Assembly: GCA_002238685.1 (NCBI GenBank)
Contig: MPMV01000037.1
Coordinates: 1-41,777 of the forward strand
Length of the DNA: 41,777 nt
Origin: a bacterium EF100-94H03 bin56
GTDB taxonomy: Bacteria; Pseudomonadota; Alphaproteobacteria; SP197
Reading direction: 5' to 3'
The translations under genes and the position numbers were made by a program. Under the pieces are notes generated by a model that worked only from the letters and a program-made list of their open reading frames with translations, was not told the origin of the DNA and made no database searches. Positions 14,910 to 25,939 of this stretch are shown piece by piece; positions within the stretch are counted from its first letter, which is position 1; each line of letters starts with the position of its first letter.

Positions 14910-17621
14910 ATGGCGATTCTCGGGCCGCTTGCCTTTGCCGTTCCCTGGGCGCTCGTTGCCCTTGTCGTGCTGCCGCTTCTGTGGTGGTTGCTGAGGGCCG
15001 TGCCGCCACGACCGCGGCGGGTGTTGCTGCCGACCATTCGCTTCCTCTTCGGACTGAAGACCGACCGCCGGACGGCCGAAACAACGCCGTTGTGGCTGAT
15101 CCTGCTCAGGATGGCGCTGGTCTCCCTGCTCATTCTTGCCGTTGCCCACCCGATCGTCACCTGGAGCGGACGGTCCCTGGACGGCGGCGACACGCTCGTC
15201 GTCGTCGACGACGGCTGGGCTGCCGGAAGGAACTGGCCGGCGAGGCTTGCGGCTCTGGAAAACCTCGTCGACCTGGCCGATCGCGAGGACCGTCTGGTTG
15301 TCCTGATGACCACGGCGCCCGCAGCGGACGGCTCGCCCTTCCGGCATTCGGGCCTGTTGACACCGGACGACGCTGCCGACCGGATCCTTGAACTCACCCC
15401 CCGGCCCTGGCCGACCGACAGGCAGGGAGCAGCGGAGGTTCTCGTTGATCTCGAGTCCATCGGACATGTCTTCTGGCTGGCAGACGATGTCGCGGACCCC
15501 GGTGACAGCACCCTGGTTGCGGCTCTCGAGGCACTTGGTGATCTCACGGTGATGACCGGGGCAGGAAGGCCCGCCCTGCTTCTGCCCGAACCCGATGTCG
15601 AGAATGGTGAACTGGTGGTGGAGGCGCTGCGCAGCGACCCACGGGGAGATACGGCGGCCTGGGTGGTGGCCGAGGATTCCGCAGGCCGGCTGGTTGCCCG
15701 TCTCAGGCTTGACTTCGCTTCCGGATCCAGAAAGGCCAGAACGACGATGGCGCTGCCACTGGAGGTACGCAACAGCATTTCCCGCCTGGCCATCGAGAAC
15801 GAGACAACCGCGGCAGCCGTGGCGCTGCTGGACCAGCGCTGGAGGCGCCCGTCTGTCGGTCTCGTCGCCGGAGGTGACATCGAGGTGCAGCATTCACTCC
15901 TGTCGCCGACCTATTTCCTGGCGCGGGCCCTGGAACAGGACGCCGACATTCGCCAGGACACGCTCGACAGACTGCTTGACAGGCCGCCGGCAGTGATCGT
16001 TCTGGCAGATATCGGCACCGTCGATGCAACCATGCGCCCCCTCCTCGAGGACTGGCTCGACACGGGCGGCGTGCTGGTGCGGTTCGCCGGCCCGGCATTT
16101 TCCAGGGAAAGCGACAATCTCCTGCCCGTCGTCCTGCGCGCTCGCCAGAGAGCGTTGGGCGGAGCCATGAGCTGGAGCCGCCCGCAGAGAATTGCCGAAT
16201 TCGACACCGCTTCACCCTTCTTCGGGCTGGAGGCGCCCCCGGACGTTCTGGTCGACCGCCAGGTCCTTGCCGAACCGACGGTCGATCTCTCATCGAAAAC
16301 CTGGGCGAGACTGGAGGATGGCACGCCGCTCGTGACCGCCGGCAGACGTGGTGACGGCTGGCTCGTGCTGATCCACACCACCGCCAACACGCAATGGACG
16401 AACCTGCCGCTGTCCGGTCTCTTTGCCGGCATGATCAGGCGCCTTGCCCTGCTTGCCGAGGGGTCCGACGCCGGTCTCGATGACGTCGTGCTTCCCGCGC
16501 TCGTGACACTCGATGGCTTCGGCAACCCTGCCGTGCCGGAGCCTCACGTATCGGCCATCGTCGCCACGGACATCGCGGACGTCGTTCCCGGACCGCGCCA
16601 TCCGCCAGGCATCTATGGCACCAACGATCTCGCCCGAGCCGTGAATCTGGGTTCGCGCCTGGAAGCCCCTGACACCCTGACACTTCCCGACAGCGTCACG
16701 GTGACCGGCCTGACCGGGGCCGGGGATATCGACCTGCGCCCCTACCTCCTCGGTCTCGTCCTCCTGGTGGCATTCCTCGAAATCGCTTCCAGCATGTTGC
16801 TGCGCGGGATCATTCCGCCCTTCGGGCGCCAGACGGCGGCGGCCGCGGTCCTCATGATCATGGCCGCGACGGGCTCCGCAACCATGGCCGACGAAACCCT
16901 CGTCGGAGTCCCGGACGCTGTCCTGGATGTCCGTTTCGGTTACGTTGCGACGGGAGACCCCCGAGTCGACCGGACGTCGAAGGCCGGGCTTTCCGGGTTG
17001 GGAACGATTCTGACGGCACGCACCTCCATCGAGCCCGGCATCCCCGTCGCCCTTTCCCTCGAGACCGACGACCTCGTTCTCCACCCGTTGATCTACTGGC
17101 CCATCACCACCGGACAACCGGTGCCGTCGGCCACCGCCCGGGCGAGGCTCGATGCCTACCTTGCCACCGGCGGAATCCTCGTGGTCGACACACGCGACGC
17201 CGACCGCAACCTTGCCGGGCTGTCGGGGGTCGGTCCCAACGCGGCTCGGCTTCCCGACATGCTGAGAGGGCTCAACATCCCACCGCTCATGCGGGTGGCG
17301 CCCGGTCACGTCCTCACCCAGTCATACTACCTGCTGCATGACTTTCCGGGACGCTGGACAGGCGGTGCGACATGGGTGGAACAACACCCCGGAGGTCTCA
17401 ACGATGGCGTGTCCTCCATCATCATCGGCAGCAACGACTGGGCCGGCGCCTGGGCTCTCAACAACCAGCTTCAGCCCCTCCACCCGGCGGTTCCAGGCGG
17501 TGAGCGCCAACGCGAAATGGCCTTCCGTTTCGGTGTCAACCTGGCGATGTACGCGCTGACCGGCAACTACAAGGCCGATGCCGTCCACGTTCCCATCATC
17601 CTCGAACGCCTCGGTCAGTGA
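14910..17621 (+). CDS. DUF4159 domain-containing membrane protein with BatA-like N-terminus
   Basis: A 903-aa multi-domain protein. Two N-terminal membrane helices (about 9-30 and 61-80) flank the conserved basic loop with PTIRFLFGLKTDRRT, as in aerotolerance-regulator (BatA-like) proteins. A vWA-like fold follows but its MIDAS is degenerate (DDGWA at 100-104 in place of DxSxS). A long glutamine-amidotransferase-like region comes next, then membrane segments at about 611-630 and 643-657. The DUF4159 domain fills about 672-885 (LDVRFGYVATGDPRVD, then YLATGGILVVDTRDA and the closing MAFRFGVNLAMYALTGNYK). The junction with DUF58 is TGACCATGG, stop and start two bases apart. Role unknown; it probably works in the cell envelope with the MoxR and DUF58 partners. 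Confidence 0.88.
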   Translation: MAILGPLAFAVPWALVALVVLPLLWWLLRAVPPRPRRVLLPTIRFLFGLKTDRRTAETTPLWLILLRMALVSLLILAVAHPIVTWSGRSLDGGDTLVVVDDGWAAGRNWPARLAALENLVDLADREDRLVVLMTTAPAADGSPFRHSGLLTPDDAADRILELTPRPWPTDRQGAAEVLVDLESIGHVFWLADDVADPGDSTLVAALEALGDLTVMTGAGRPALLLPEPDVENGELVVEALRSDPRGDTAAWVVAEDSAGRLVARLRLDFASGSRKARTTMALPLEVRNSISRLAIENETTAAAVALLDQRWRRPSVGLVAGGDIEVQHSLLSPTYFLARALEQDADIRQDTLDRLLDRPPAVIVLADIGTVDATMRPLLEDWLDTGGVLVRFAGPAFSRESDNLLPVVLRARQRALGGAMSWSRPQRIAEFDTASPFFGLEAPPDVLVDRQVLAEPTVDLSSKTWARLEDGTPLVTAGRRGDGWLVLIHTTANTQWTNLPLSGLFAGMIRRLALLAEGSDAGLDDVVLPALVTLDGFGNPAVPEPHVSAIVATDIADVVPGPRHPPGIYGTNDLARAVNLGSRLEAPDTLTLPDSVTVTGLTGAGDIDLRPYLLGLVLLVAFLEIASSMLLRGIIPPFGRQTAAAAVLMIMAATGSATMADETLVGVPDAVLDVRFGYVATGDPRVDRTSKAGLSGLGTILTARTSIEPGIPVALSLETDDLVLHPLIYWPITTGQPVPSATARARLDAYLATGGILVVDTRDADRNLAGLSGVGPNAARLPDMLRGLNIPPLMRVAPGHVLTQSYYLLHDFPGRWTGGATWVEQHPGGLNDGVSSIIIGSNDWAGAWALNNQLQPLHPAVPGGERQREMAFRFGVNLAMYALTGNYKADAVHVPIILERLGQ

Positions 17622-17623
17622 CC

Positions 17624-19696
17624 ATGGGAACACTCACCGACATCGCCTGGGCACCGCTCCTTCCCGTGCCACTCGTCGCTCTGGCGGGAATCCTGATTGC
17701 GGGACTCCTGGTGTTCGGCATGGCGCGCGGAATGCCGGGCGTGCCGTGGCGCGCCGTGGCCGTTGCCGTGACTCTCCTGGCCCTTCTCAACCCGTCACTC
17801 GTCAGGGAACACAGGGAAGGTCTGGCCGATCTGGCAGTCGTTCTCGTCGACCGCTCGGCAAGCATGACCCTTGGCGACCGTCCGGCCCTGACCGACAGTG
17901 CGATGAGGAGTCTTGGCGAGCGCCTGGCGCGCCTCGACAATCTCGAGGTACGCGTCGTCGAGGCCCTTCCCGACGCCGTCGACGGTCCTGCCGATTCGGG
18001 GACGCGTCTCATGGGCGCCCTCACCCGGGCGCTCGCCGATGTTCCGGGCGAATCGGTGTCCGCAGTCATCATGATCACCGACGGAGCGGTCCACGACGTT
18101 CCCGGGTCCCTGGCCGGCCTGAGATGGTCGGCACCGCTCCATGTTCTGGTCAGTGGCCGCCCGAGTGCCTTCGACAGGAGACTCGAAATCATCGAGGCGC
18201 CTCGCTACGGAGTGGTCGACGAACCGCTTCCCGTCGTCTTCAAGGTGTTCGATCAGACTGCTGCCGGAACTCCGGTTCGCGTCACCGTGACCACTCCGGA
18301 GGGAGCCACGATTCCCCTCCAGGTCATCGTCGGCGAACGCCACGAAGTGCGTGTCGCCCTCTCTCATGCAGGGCTTTCCGTGGTGCGGCTCGAGGTCGAG
18401 GAGAATCCGGGGGAAATCACCACGGTCAACAACCAGGCGGTGTTGCCGATCAATGGGGTCCGCGAGGACCTGAAGGTCCTGCTGGTCTCCGGAGAGGCCC
18501 ACACCGGGGAGCGCATCTGGCGCAACACCCTGAAGTCGGATCCGGCCGTTGAACTGGTGCACTTCACCATCCTGCGCCCCCCGGAAAAGCAGGATTCCAC
18601 CCCCATTCGTGAACTGGCGCTGATCGCCTTCCCGGTCCGGGAGCTGTTCGAAGGGCAGATCGGCAACTTCGACCTCATCATCTTCGACCGCTACCGCAAG
18701 AGGGGGGTCATCCCCGAGATCCATTTGCAGAACATTGCCGACTACGTCACGGACGGGGGAGCGATGATGGTTGCAGCCGGACCGGATTTCGCCACCGCGC
18801 TTGGCCTCCATGCGACTGTGCTCGGCGAACTCATGCCTGCCCGTCCCACGGGCACGGTCCACGTCGAACCCTTCCGTCCCGGCGCCACGACGGCCGGACG
18901 CCGTCATCCGGTCACCGCCAGCCTTGCCGGTATCGGGGAGGACGTCCCGTCCTGGGGGCGCTGGTTCCGTCATGTCGAGGCCACGGCGATCACCGGTGAC
19001 GTCCTGCTCGATGGCGCCGGCGACGCACCGCTTCTGGTCATTTCGCGTGCCGGAAAGGGCCGTGTCGCCCAATTGCTCTCCGATCACCTGTGGCTGTGGT
19101 CGCGCGGTTACGATGGTGGCGGTCCCGGCACCGAACTGCTGCGCCGAGTCGTGCACTGGCTCATGCAGGAGCCAGACCTGGAGGAGAATGCGCTGACCGC
19201 CACCGAGAAGAACGGCCGCATCACCGTGGTGCGGCGCAGCATGGAGGACGACGATGCCGAGGTCGTCGTCACGGCCCCCTCGGGCGCGGTGACGACGCTC
19301 GATCTCGAACCGCTCTCTCCCGGCCGCGCCAGGGGAGACTTCGTGGCCGTCGAAACCGGCCTCCATCACATCTCGGACGGCACCATGGTGACCTGGATCG
19401 GTGTCGGCAGCCACAACCCCCTGGAATGGCGGGACCCGCGGCCCACGAGCGAACGCCTGAAGCCGCTGGTCGAGGAATCGGGCGGACACCTGTCATGGCT
19501 CTCCCACGATCCCCTGCCCACGGTCCGCCGGGTGACGGCCGGGCATGACATGAGCGGCCCGGGGTGGATCGGCCTCGTAGACCACAACCGCCATGTCGTG
19601 CGTGGCATCGACCTGCTGACCCTCATGCCGGCGTGGTTTGTTCTCCTTGCCTTCATCGGCGGACTGGCCGCCGCCTGGCGCGCCGAGGGACGCTGA
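17624..19696 (+). CDS. Membrane-anchored vWA-like protein of the MoxR/DUF58/DUF4159 cluster
   Basis: A 690-aa protein with two N-terminal membrane helices (about 13-33 and 44-58), a vWA-like domain with an apparently intact MIDAS (VVLVDRSASM: D76, S78, S80), a large middle region resembling the class-I glutamine-amidotransferase fold (LLVSGEAHTGERIWRN through DYVTDGGAMMVAAG), and a C-terminal helix (about 668-685) before a short basic tail. I choose ATG 17624 over GTG 17618 because the preceding junction, TGACCATGG, is identical to the one between DUF58 and DUF4159. It would place a large domain in the periplasm between helices. Function not known; it likely forms a complex with its neighbour, which has lost the MIDAS. 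Confidence 0.85.
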   Translation: MGTLTDIAWAPLLPVPLVALAGILIAGLLVFGMARGMPGVPWRAVAVAVTLLALLNPSLVREHREGLADLAVVLVDRSASMTLGDRPALTDSAMRSLGERLARLDNLEVRVVEALPDAVDGPADSGTRLMGALTRALADVPGESVSAVIMITDGAVHDVPGSLAGLRWSAPLHVLVSGRPSAFDRRLEIIEAPRYGVVDEPLPVVFKVFDQTAAGTPVRVTVTTPEGATIPLQVIVGERHEVRVALSHAGLSVVRLEVEENPGEITTVNNQAVLPINGVREDLKVLLVSGEAHTGERIWRNTLKSDPAVELVHFTILRPPEKQDSTPIRELALIAFPVRELFEGQIGNFDLIIFDRYRKRGVIPEIHLQNIADYVTDGGAMMVAAGPDFATALGLHATVLGELMPARPTGTVHVEPFRPGATTAGRRHPVTASLAGIGEDVPSWGRWFRHVEATAITGDVLLDGAGDAPLLVISRAGKGRVAQLLSDHLWLWSRGYDGGGPGTELLRRVVHWLMQEPDLEENALTATEKNGRITVVRRSMEDDDAEVVVTAPSGAVTTLDLEPLSPGRARGDFVAVETGLHHISDGTMVTWIGVGSHNPLEWRDPRPTSERLKPLVEESGGHLSWLSHDPLPTVRRVTAGHDMSGPGWIGLVDHNRHVVRGIDLLTLMPAWFVLLAFIGGLAAAWRAEGR

Positions 19697-19738
19697 CCCG
19701 GCCACGACCTTCACCGGACTCCAGGAGGAAAAGCCACC

Positions 19739-20488
19739 ATGCAGGCCACCTTTGATCTTTCCGGGCGACGCGCCCTCGTGACGGGAGGTGCTTCGGGAAT
19801 CGGTCTTGGCGCGGTGCGGGCCCTTGCCCGCTGCGGCGCCCGCGTCGCGGTCAACGACCTCGCAGGCACGGACAAGCTCGACACCGCGGTGGCCGGGCTC
19901 GCAGCCGAGGGCCTGGAGGTCGTCGCGGCGCCCGGCAATGTCGGGGACAGCATCGATGGCCCACGCATGGTGCGCCAGGCCATCGCCGACCTCGGCGGCC
20001 TCGACTACCTGGTGAACAATGCCGGCACTCCGGGGACGACGCGGCCGATCCCGCCCGCGGATTTCGACCGTCAGGACGACGCGTTCTGGAATCTGCTGTT
20101 GAACGTCAATCTCATCGGCCCCTGGCGCTGCACCCGGGAGGCCGCGCCGGCACTGAGGCAGGCCGCAGGCGCCATCGTCAACACGGCTTCGATCTCGGCA
20201 CATGGCGGGGGCGGCTCGAGTTCGGTCTACTGCGCCACCAAGGCAGGCCTGGTCAGCCTCACCCGGGAGTGGGCGCGGGCCCTGGCGCCCGAAGTCCGCG
20301 TCAACGCCATTGCTCCGGGCGTCGTCAACTCCGACTGGATGTGCCGTTTCGGCGACGACACCTTCGAAGTGCCCCTCGGCCGGGCCGGCGAGCCGGAGGA
20401 CTACGGCGATGTCATCCTCTATCTTGCCGCCGGCGCCGACTACGTCACCGGCCAGACACTCAATGTTGATGGCGGCCTGACCACCTGA
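19739..20488 (+). CDS. Short-chain dehydrogenase/reductase (SDR)
   Basis: An NAD(P)-dependent oxidoreductase of the classical SDR type, 249 aa. The Rossmann glycine motif is TGGASGIG (15-22), NNAG is at 93-96, and the catalytic residues are S151, Y164 and K168 (VYCATKAG). The C-terminus carries YVTGQTLNVDGG, as in FabG-like enzymes. Asp40 in AVNDLAG at the end of the second strand favours NAD over NADP. It has a strong ribosome binding site, AGGAGG, with AAAAGCCACC before the ATG, and begins 42 bases after the vWA gene, so it could be on the same transcript although functionally unrelated. Substrate unknown. Confidence 0.92.
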   Translation: MQATFDLSGRRALVTGGASGIGLGAVRALARCGARVAVNDLAGTDKLDTAVAGLAAEGLEVVAAPGNVGDSIDGPRMVRQAIADLGGLDYLVNNAGTPGTTRPIPPADFDRQDDAFWNLLLNVNLIGPWRCTREAAPALRQAAGAIVNTASISAHGGGGSSSVYCATKAGLVSLTREWARALAPEVRVNAIAPGVVNSDWMCRFGDDTFEVPLGRAGEPEDYGDVILYLAAGADYVTGQTLNVDGGLTT

Positions 20489-20620
20489 CCCATCGGCATG
20501 GGCGCCCCGGCACCTGGAACAGGACCAGCTTGCCGGACAGTGACCGGCCACGGATCGCTCCGAATGCGATTGGTTGCGTGGCCTCGGGAACGGGCGCCAG
20601 GCAAAGCGGAAGCGACGAAT

Positions 20621-21523
20621 TCACGCCATGCCGGTCAGTTCGCGCAGTGTCTGCGCCAACAGTCTGAACTCGTCGGCTCGCAACGACGACCGGCGCCAGA
20701 CCAATCCGATCTGACGCGACGTGGGCATGGCAAGGCGTGAGAGCGAGATGCCCGTTCCCCGGGCGATATCGGCGTCGACCGCGAGCTGAGGCAGCAGGGT
20801 GACGCCGATTCCCGCTGCGACCATCTGAACCAGCGTGTGCAGACTGCTTGCCTCGAACTGCGCCCGTGTGGTCGTGTCACCCAGTTCGCAGATGTCCAGC
20901 GCGTGACCGCGCAGGCAGTGTCCTTCCTCCAGCAACAGGATGCATTCGCCCGCGAGTGCATCGAGGGACACCTCACCGGCACCGGCCAGCGCATGATCCC
21001 GGCTGCAGGCGAAGAGGAATCCGTCCTCGAGGATGACGCGAGCATCGAGACCGCCCGTGTCGTACGGCAGCGCGATCAGGGCGGCGTCCAGCTCCGCGTC
21101 TTCCAGCCGGGCCAGCAGCGGGGCCGTCTGCTCCTCTCTCAGGAAGACCGTCAGCTCCGGGAACCTCTCCCTCAGCCCCGGCAGAACACGCGGCAGGAGG
21201 AAGGGGCCGATCGTGGGGATCACCCCGAGGCGCATCTCACCCATCATCGGAGAGCGCCCTGCCCTCGCCACTTCCATGACGTCTTCAGCGTCGCAAAGCA
21301 ACGCCTTCGCCCGTTCGGCGATCTCTGCGCCAACCCGAGTGATCAGCACACGCCGGTTGGAACGCTCGGCGACCGCAGTGCCGAGCACCGACTCCAGGTC
21401 GCGAATGCCCGCACTGAGCGTTGACTGGGTGATGTGGCAGCGCTCCGCCGCGTGGCCGAAATGCCGGGTATCGGCCAACGCCACCAGATACTGGAGCTGC
21501 TTCATCGTGGGCAGGCGCTTCAT
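20621..21523 (-). CDS. oxyR: OxyR-type LysR-family peroxide-sensing regulator
   Basis: A peroxide-responsive transcription factor. From ATG 21523 the protein is 300 aa; the frame is open upstream but runs through the AT-rich operator, so that extension is not credible. The winged HTH is at the N-terminus (FGHAAERCHITQSTLSAGIR, 22-41). The redox pair is intact: C203 in LEEGHCLRGHALD and C212, nine apart as in Escherichia coli OxyR (C199/C208). The LPxxG substrate-domain signature appears in IGVIPT-like form. It diverges from katG across a 253-base region with a long palindrome, the classic arrangement in which OxyR activates katG and represses itself. Confidence 0.94.
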   Translation of the reverse strand: MKRLPTMKQLQYLVALADTRHFGHAAERCHITQSTLSAGIRDLESVLGTAVAERSNRRVLITRVGAEIAERAKALLCDAEDVMEVARAGRSPMMGEMRLGVIPTIGPFLLPRVLPGLRERFPELTVFLREEQTAPLLARLEDAELDAALIALPYDTGGLDARVILEDGFLFACSRDHALAGAGEVSLDALAGECILLLEEGHCLRGHALDICELGDTTTRAQFEASSLHTLVQMVAAGIGVTLLPQLAVDADIARGTGISLSRLAMPTSRQIGLVWRRSSLRADEFRLLAQTLRELTGMA

Positions 21524-21543
21524 CGCACATTGCCTGGACGAAT

Positions 21544-21596
21544 ATATTCGTACAATACGATTGTCATATCCAATAATAATCGTTGTACACGAATAT
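21544..21596. promoter_or_regulatory. Probable OxyR operator between oxyR and katG
   Basis: A 53-bp imperfect palindrome in an AT-rich island. The left arm is ATATTCGTACAATACGATT (21544-21562). The right arm, reverse-complemented, is ATATTCGTGTACAACGATT (21578-21596), identical at the outer 8 and inner 5 positions. The centre of 15 bases is also AT-rich. OxyR tetramers contact four spaced half-sites over about 45 bp, so length and symmetry fit. It must also hold promoters for both genes; I could not assign boxes with confidence. Confidence 0.7.
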
Positions 21597-21657
21597 TTGC
21601 AATGCCTACGCTCGCCTCTGCAACCAATCGGGCTGTTGGCGCAACAGGGGGCTTGCG

Positions 21658-23969
<2,312 letters not shown>

Positions 23970-24363
23970 GCGAGGGGAAGAAGATCCACCGGGAACCTTG
24001 CCGGAAGCGTTGAGAACCTGGCTTGTCGTGGTTGGCCGGGCGGACCTGCAGGGACCGCCCGTCAGCCTCCGACATGAAACCCCGGCGGTCGCAGGCGCGG
24101 TGTCCCCGCTGCTACAGCAAGAACCACCGCAGCCGCCGTACACGGCGCAATGAGGGATTCGAGAACGTCATGGAACACCGGGGACGCCGGGACCGACATG
24201 TCCAGCCCGCGCGGTCGTCATGCGCAATATCGCGGACGTCCGCCGATGCAGGCAGGATCGAACGGGTTGCGAAACGCTTGCCGACGACGGCATCCTTGGA
24301 GCGGTTCATTGCAATGCCGTCGGGCCCTGGACCGTCGTTGACTTCGTTCGAGGAGGTATCGCC
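23970..24363. other. Intergenic region downstream of katG, possible decayed zinc-ribbon ORF
   Basis: No confident gene in these 394 bases. A 9-bp stem with one mismatch lies at 24038-24060. A weak frame from ATG 24074 (106 codons, running into the next gene to 24394) begins with MKPRRSQARCPRCYSKNHRS. This Cys-x2-Cys plus Arg-rich start is reminiscent of small zinc-ribbon proteins, but a second Cys pair is missing and it overlaps a well-supported start, so it could be a remnant or chance. The region should also carry the promoter of the phytochelatin-synthase-like gene. Confidence 0.4.
24038..24060. repeat. Stem-loop 69 bases after katG
   Basis: GGGCGGACC (24038-24046) pairs with GGACCGCCC (24052-24060) except for one A-A mismatch, with a five-base loop. 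It could act as a katG transcript terminator or 3' stabiliser. No T-run follows, so it is not a canonical intrinsic terminator. Confidence 0.35.
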
Positions 24364-25287
24364 ATGGTGCGACCGGAGCCGGTTCATCCAGTAGATGCAA
24401 CGAAGAACAGGCGTTCCCGGGCCGTTGGTGCAATGCGCAAAACAGGCGCAGGCACTCGACCGAGTAAGTGGCGCGAAACGGGATTCACTGCGCTTGGTCC
24501 GCTCTTGGCGCTGCTGTGCGCCCTCGTGGTCTCTCCCATGGAAGGCCATGCCACGGAAACCGCGCAGTCTCTGCCTGCAGCCCTCGTCACATGGGACTCC
24601 GGGGAAAGCGTCGAGCGTCTTTCCCGCTCTTCCCACAAGACGGATTTCTTCCCCCTCAGCAATCACTTCATCAGCCAGGACAACAGCATTTTCTGCGGCC
24701 CGGTCTCATCGGCCATCGTGCTGAACGCGTTGCGGCTGGGCAGGAAGGACGGATTGCCGAAGGACCGGCAATCCATCGCTGAAGACGAGATGACCTGGCT
24801 CTGGGAGGGGGCGGATCCGTTCTACGGAAAGTACACGCCGAACAACGTTCTCACCGACCAGACAAAGACCAGGCTCGAGGTGCTGGGCAAGCCCATCCTC
24901 GTCGAGGGCGAGGCGATGAGCGATTTCGGCCTGCAGCTCAGCCAGCTCGCGCAGGTTCTGCGCAGCCACGGTCTCAAGGTTGAAAAGCGGGTCGTGGACG
25001 CCGACGCGGACGCCGGAGAGATCAGGCGAGAGATCGCCGCGAATCTCGCGTCCGGAGACGACTACGTGTTGGTCAACTACGCGCGCCGCAGCCTCGGGCA
25101 GGAGGGCGGCGGCCACATCTCCCCGCTCGGAGCGTATGACGAGCACAGCGATTCCTTCCTGATCATGGATGTGAACCCCAACCGGGCGCCCTGGGCGTGG
25201 GTCAGGTCCGACGACCTGATCGCGGCCATGCGGACATTCGATACCGTCGAGAACCGCGGCTATCTTCTTGTCTCGGACGTGGAATAG
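24364..25287 (+). CDS. Phytochelatin synthase-like papain-fold protein, exported
   Basis: A cysteine peptidase of the phytochelatin synthase family (PF05023 type), 307 aa. The catalytic triad is visible: C111 in FCGPVSSAIVLNALRL, H251 in GGGHISPLGAYDE and D269 in FLIMDVNPNRAPWAWV. Bacterial members lack the C-terminal metal-sensing domain and in studied cases mainly cleave glycine from glutathione; this protein also lacks that domain. A hydrophobic segment (about 43-58) followed by GHATETA suggests export or anchoring, after an unusually long n-region of about 40 residues. The start is fixed by AGGAGG (24351-24356), seven bases before the ATG; an inner ATG at 24433 lacks such a site. No metal-resistance genes are adjacent. 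Confidence 0.87.
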   Translation: MVRPEPVHPVDATKNRRSRAVGAMRKTGAGTRPSKWRETGFTALGPLLALLCALVVSPMEGHATETAQSLPAALVTWDSGESVERLSRSSHKTDFFPLSNHFISQDNSIFCGPVSSAIVLNALRLGRKDGLPKDRQSIAEDEMTWLWEGADPFYGKYTPNNVLTDQTKTRLEVLGKPILVEGEAMSDFGLQLSQLAQVLRSHGLKVEKRVVDADADAGEIRREIAANLASGDDYVLVNYARRSLGQEGGGHISPLGAYDEHSDSFLIMDVNPNRAPWAWVRSDDLIAAMRTFDTVENRGYLLVSDVE

Positions 25288-25534
25288 GAACCGCCGTCGA
25301 AGATGCTCGGCCGTGACCTGCCATCACCGGCGGTGAGCGCCTGAAGGGCGCAGCGGTCGTCTTGCGTGATGTTGATAGTCACGGGAACGACCCCTCGACC
25401 CGGGCGCAGTTCACTTCGGCCGCGTGTGCCCCTCCGGGATTTGCGACGTGACGAAACCGGGAACCGCCGGGAAGGCAGCAAGCACAGGCGGGTGGATCCG
25501 CAGGGCGTCTCCCGAATGCGTCCGCCTGGTCCGG

Positions 25535-25567
25535 GAACTTGACAGTTCTCATAACGTGTACTATATA
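25535..25567 (+). promoter_or_regulatory. Near-consensus promoter and operator-like repeat of the XRE gene
   Basis: TTGACA (25539-25544), 17 bases, then TATATA (25562-25567). Initiation would fall at about 25574, the A of the start codon, predicting a leaderless transcript. GGGAAC (25533-25538) and GTTCTC (25545-25550) form an inverted repeat centred on the -35 box, a likely autoregulatory operator. Confidence 0.68.
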
Positions 25568-25573
25568 CGACAC

Positions 25574-25927
25574 ATGACGCATTTCGGACAAACCATCCGC
25601 GAAATCCGCGAACGCCTGCGTGAGGACGACCGGCGTTATTCGGTGCGCCAGGTGGCCGGGCGGGTCGGCATCGAGCCGGCGTACCTGAGCAAGATCGAGC
25701 GTGGTGAGGTGGCACCGCCGTCGGAGGCGACGGCGGTCAGGCTTGCGAAGGAGCTCGGCGAGGATCCGGACATCATGCTGGCGCTGGCCGGCAAGGTGTC
25801 CGGCGACCTGCAGGCCATCATCCGCAAACGTCCACGCCTGTTCGCCGACCTGATCCGTCAGTTGAAGGAAGCGCCCGACGAGGCGGTGCTACGGGTGGTG
25901 CGCGAGGTGCGAGACGGCAAATGGTGA
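25574..25927 (+). CDS. XRE-family helix-turn-helix regulator
   Basis: A 117-aa DNA-binding protein. A Cro/CI-type HTH covers about residues 5-62, with the recognition region ending in YLSKIERGEVAPPSE, followed by a helical tail (LALAGKVSGDLQAIIRKRPRLFADLIRQ) characteristic of a widespread group of small XRE regulators. The frame is open further upstream, but the ATG at 25574 starts the domain exactly and sits where the promoter predicts the transcript begins, with no ribosome binding site: probably leaderless. It ends 12 bases before the next gene, whose own AGGAGG lies in the gap. The likely role is autorepression and control of that partner gene. Confidence 0.88.
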   Translation: MTHFGQTIREIRERLREDDRRYSVRQVAGRVGIEPAYLSKIERGEVAPPSEATAVRLAKELGEDPDIMLALAGKVSGDLQAIIRKRPRLFADLIRQLKEAPDEAVLRVVREVRDGKW

Positions 25928-25939
25928 GGAGGAACCCCC

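Noticed and set aside
17795..19489. A 564-codon open frame antisense to the vWA membrane protein gene
   Set aside because: Composition typical of antisense GC-rich shadow frames; the sense gene has clear topology and a vWA motif.
24038..24060. Intrinsic terminator of katG
   Set aside because: The stem is good but no T-run follows, so I list it only as a stem-loop.
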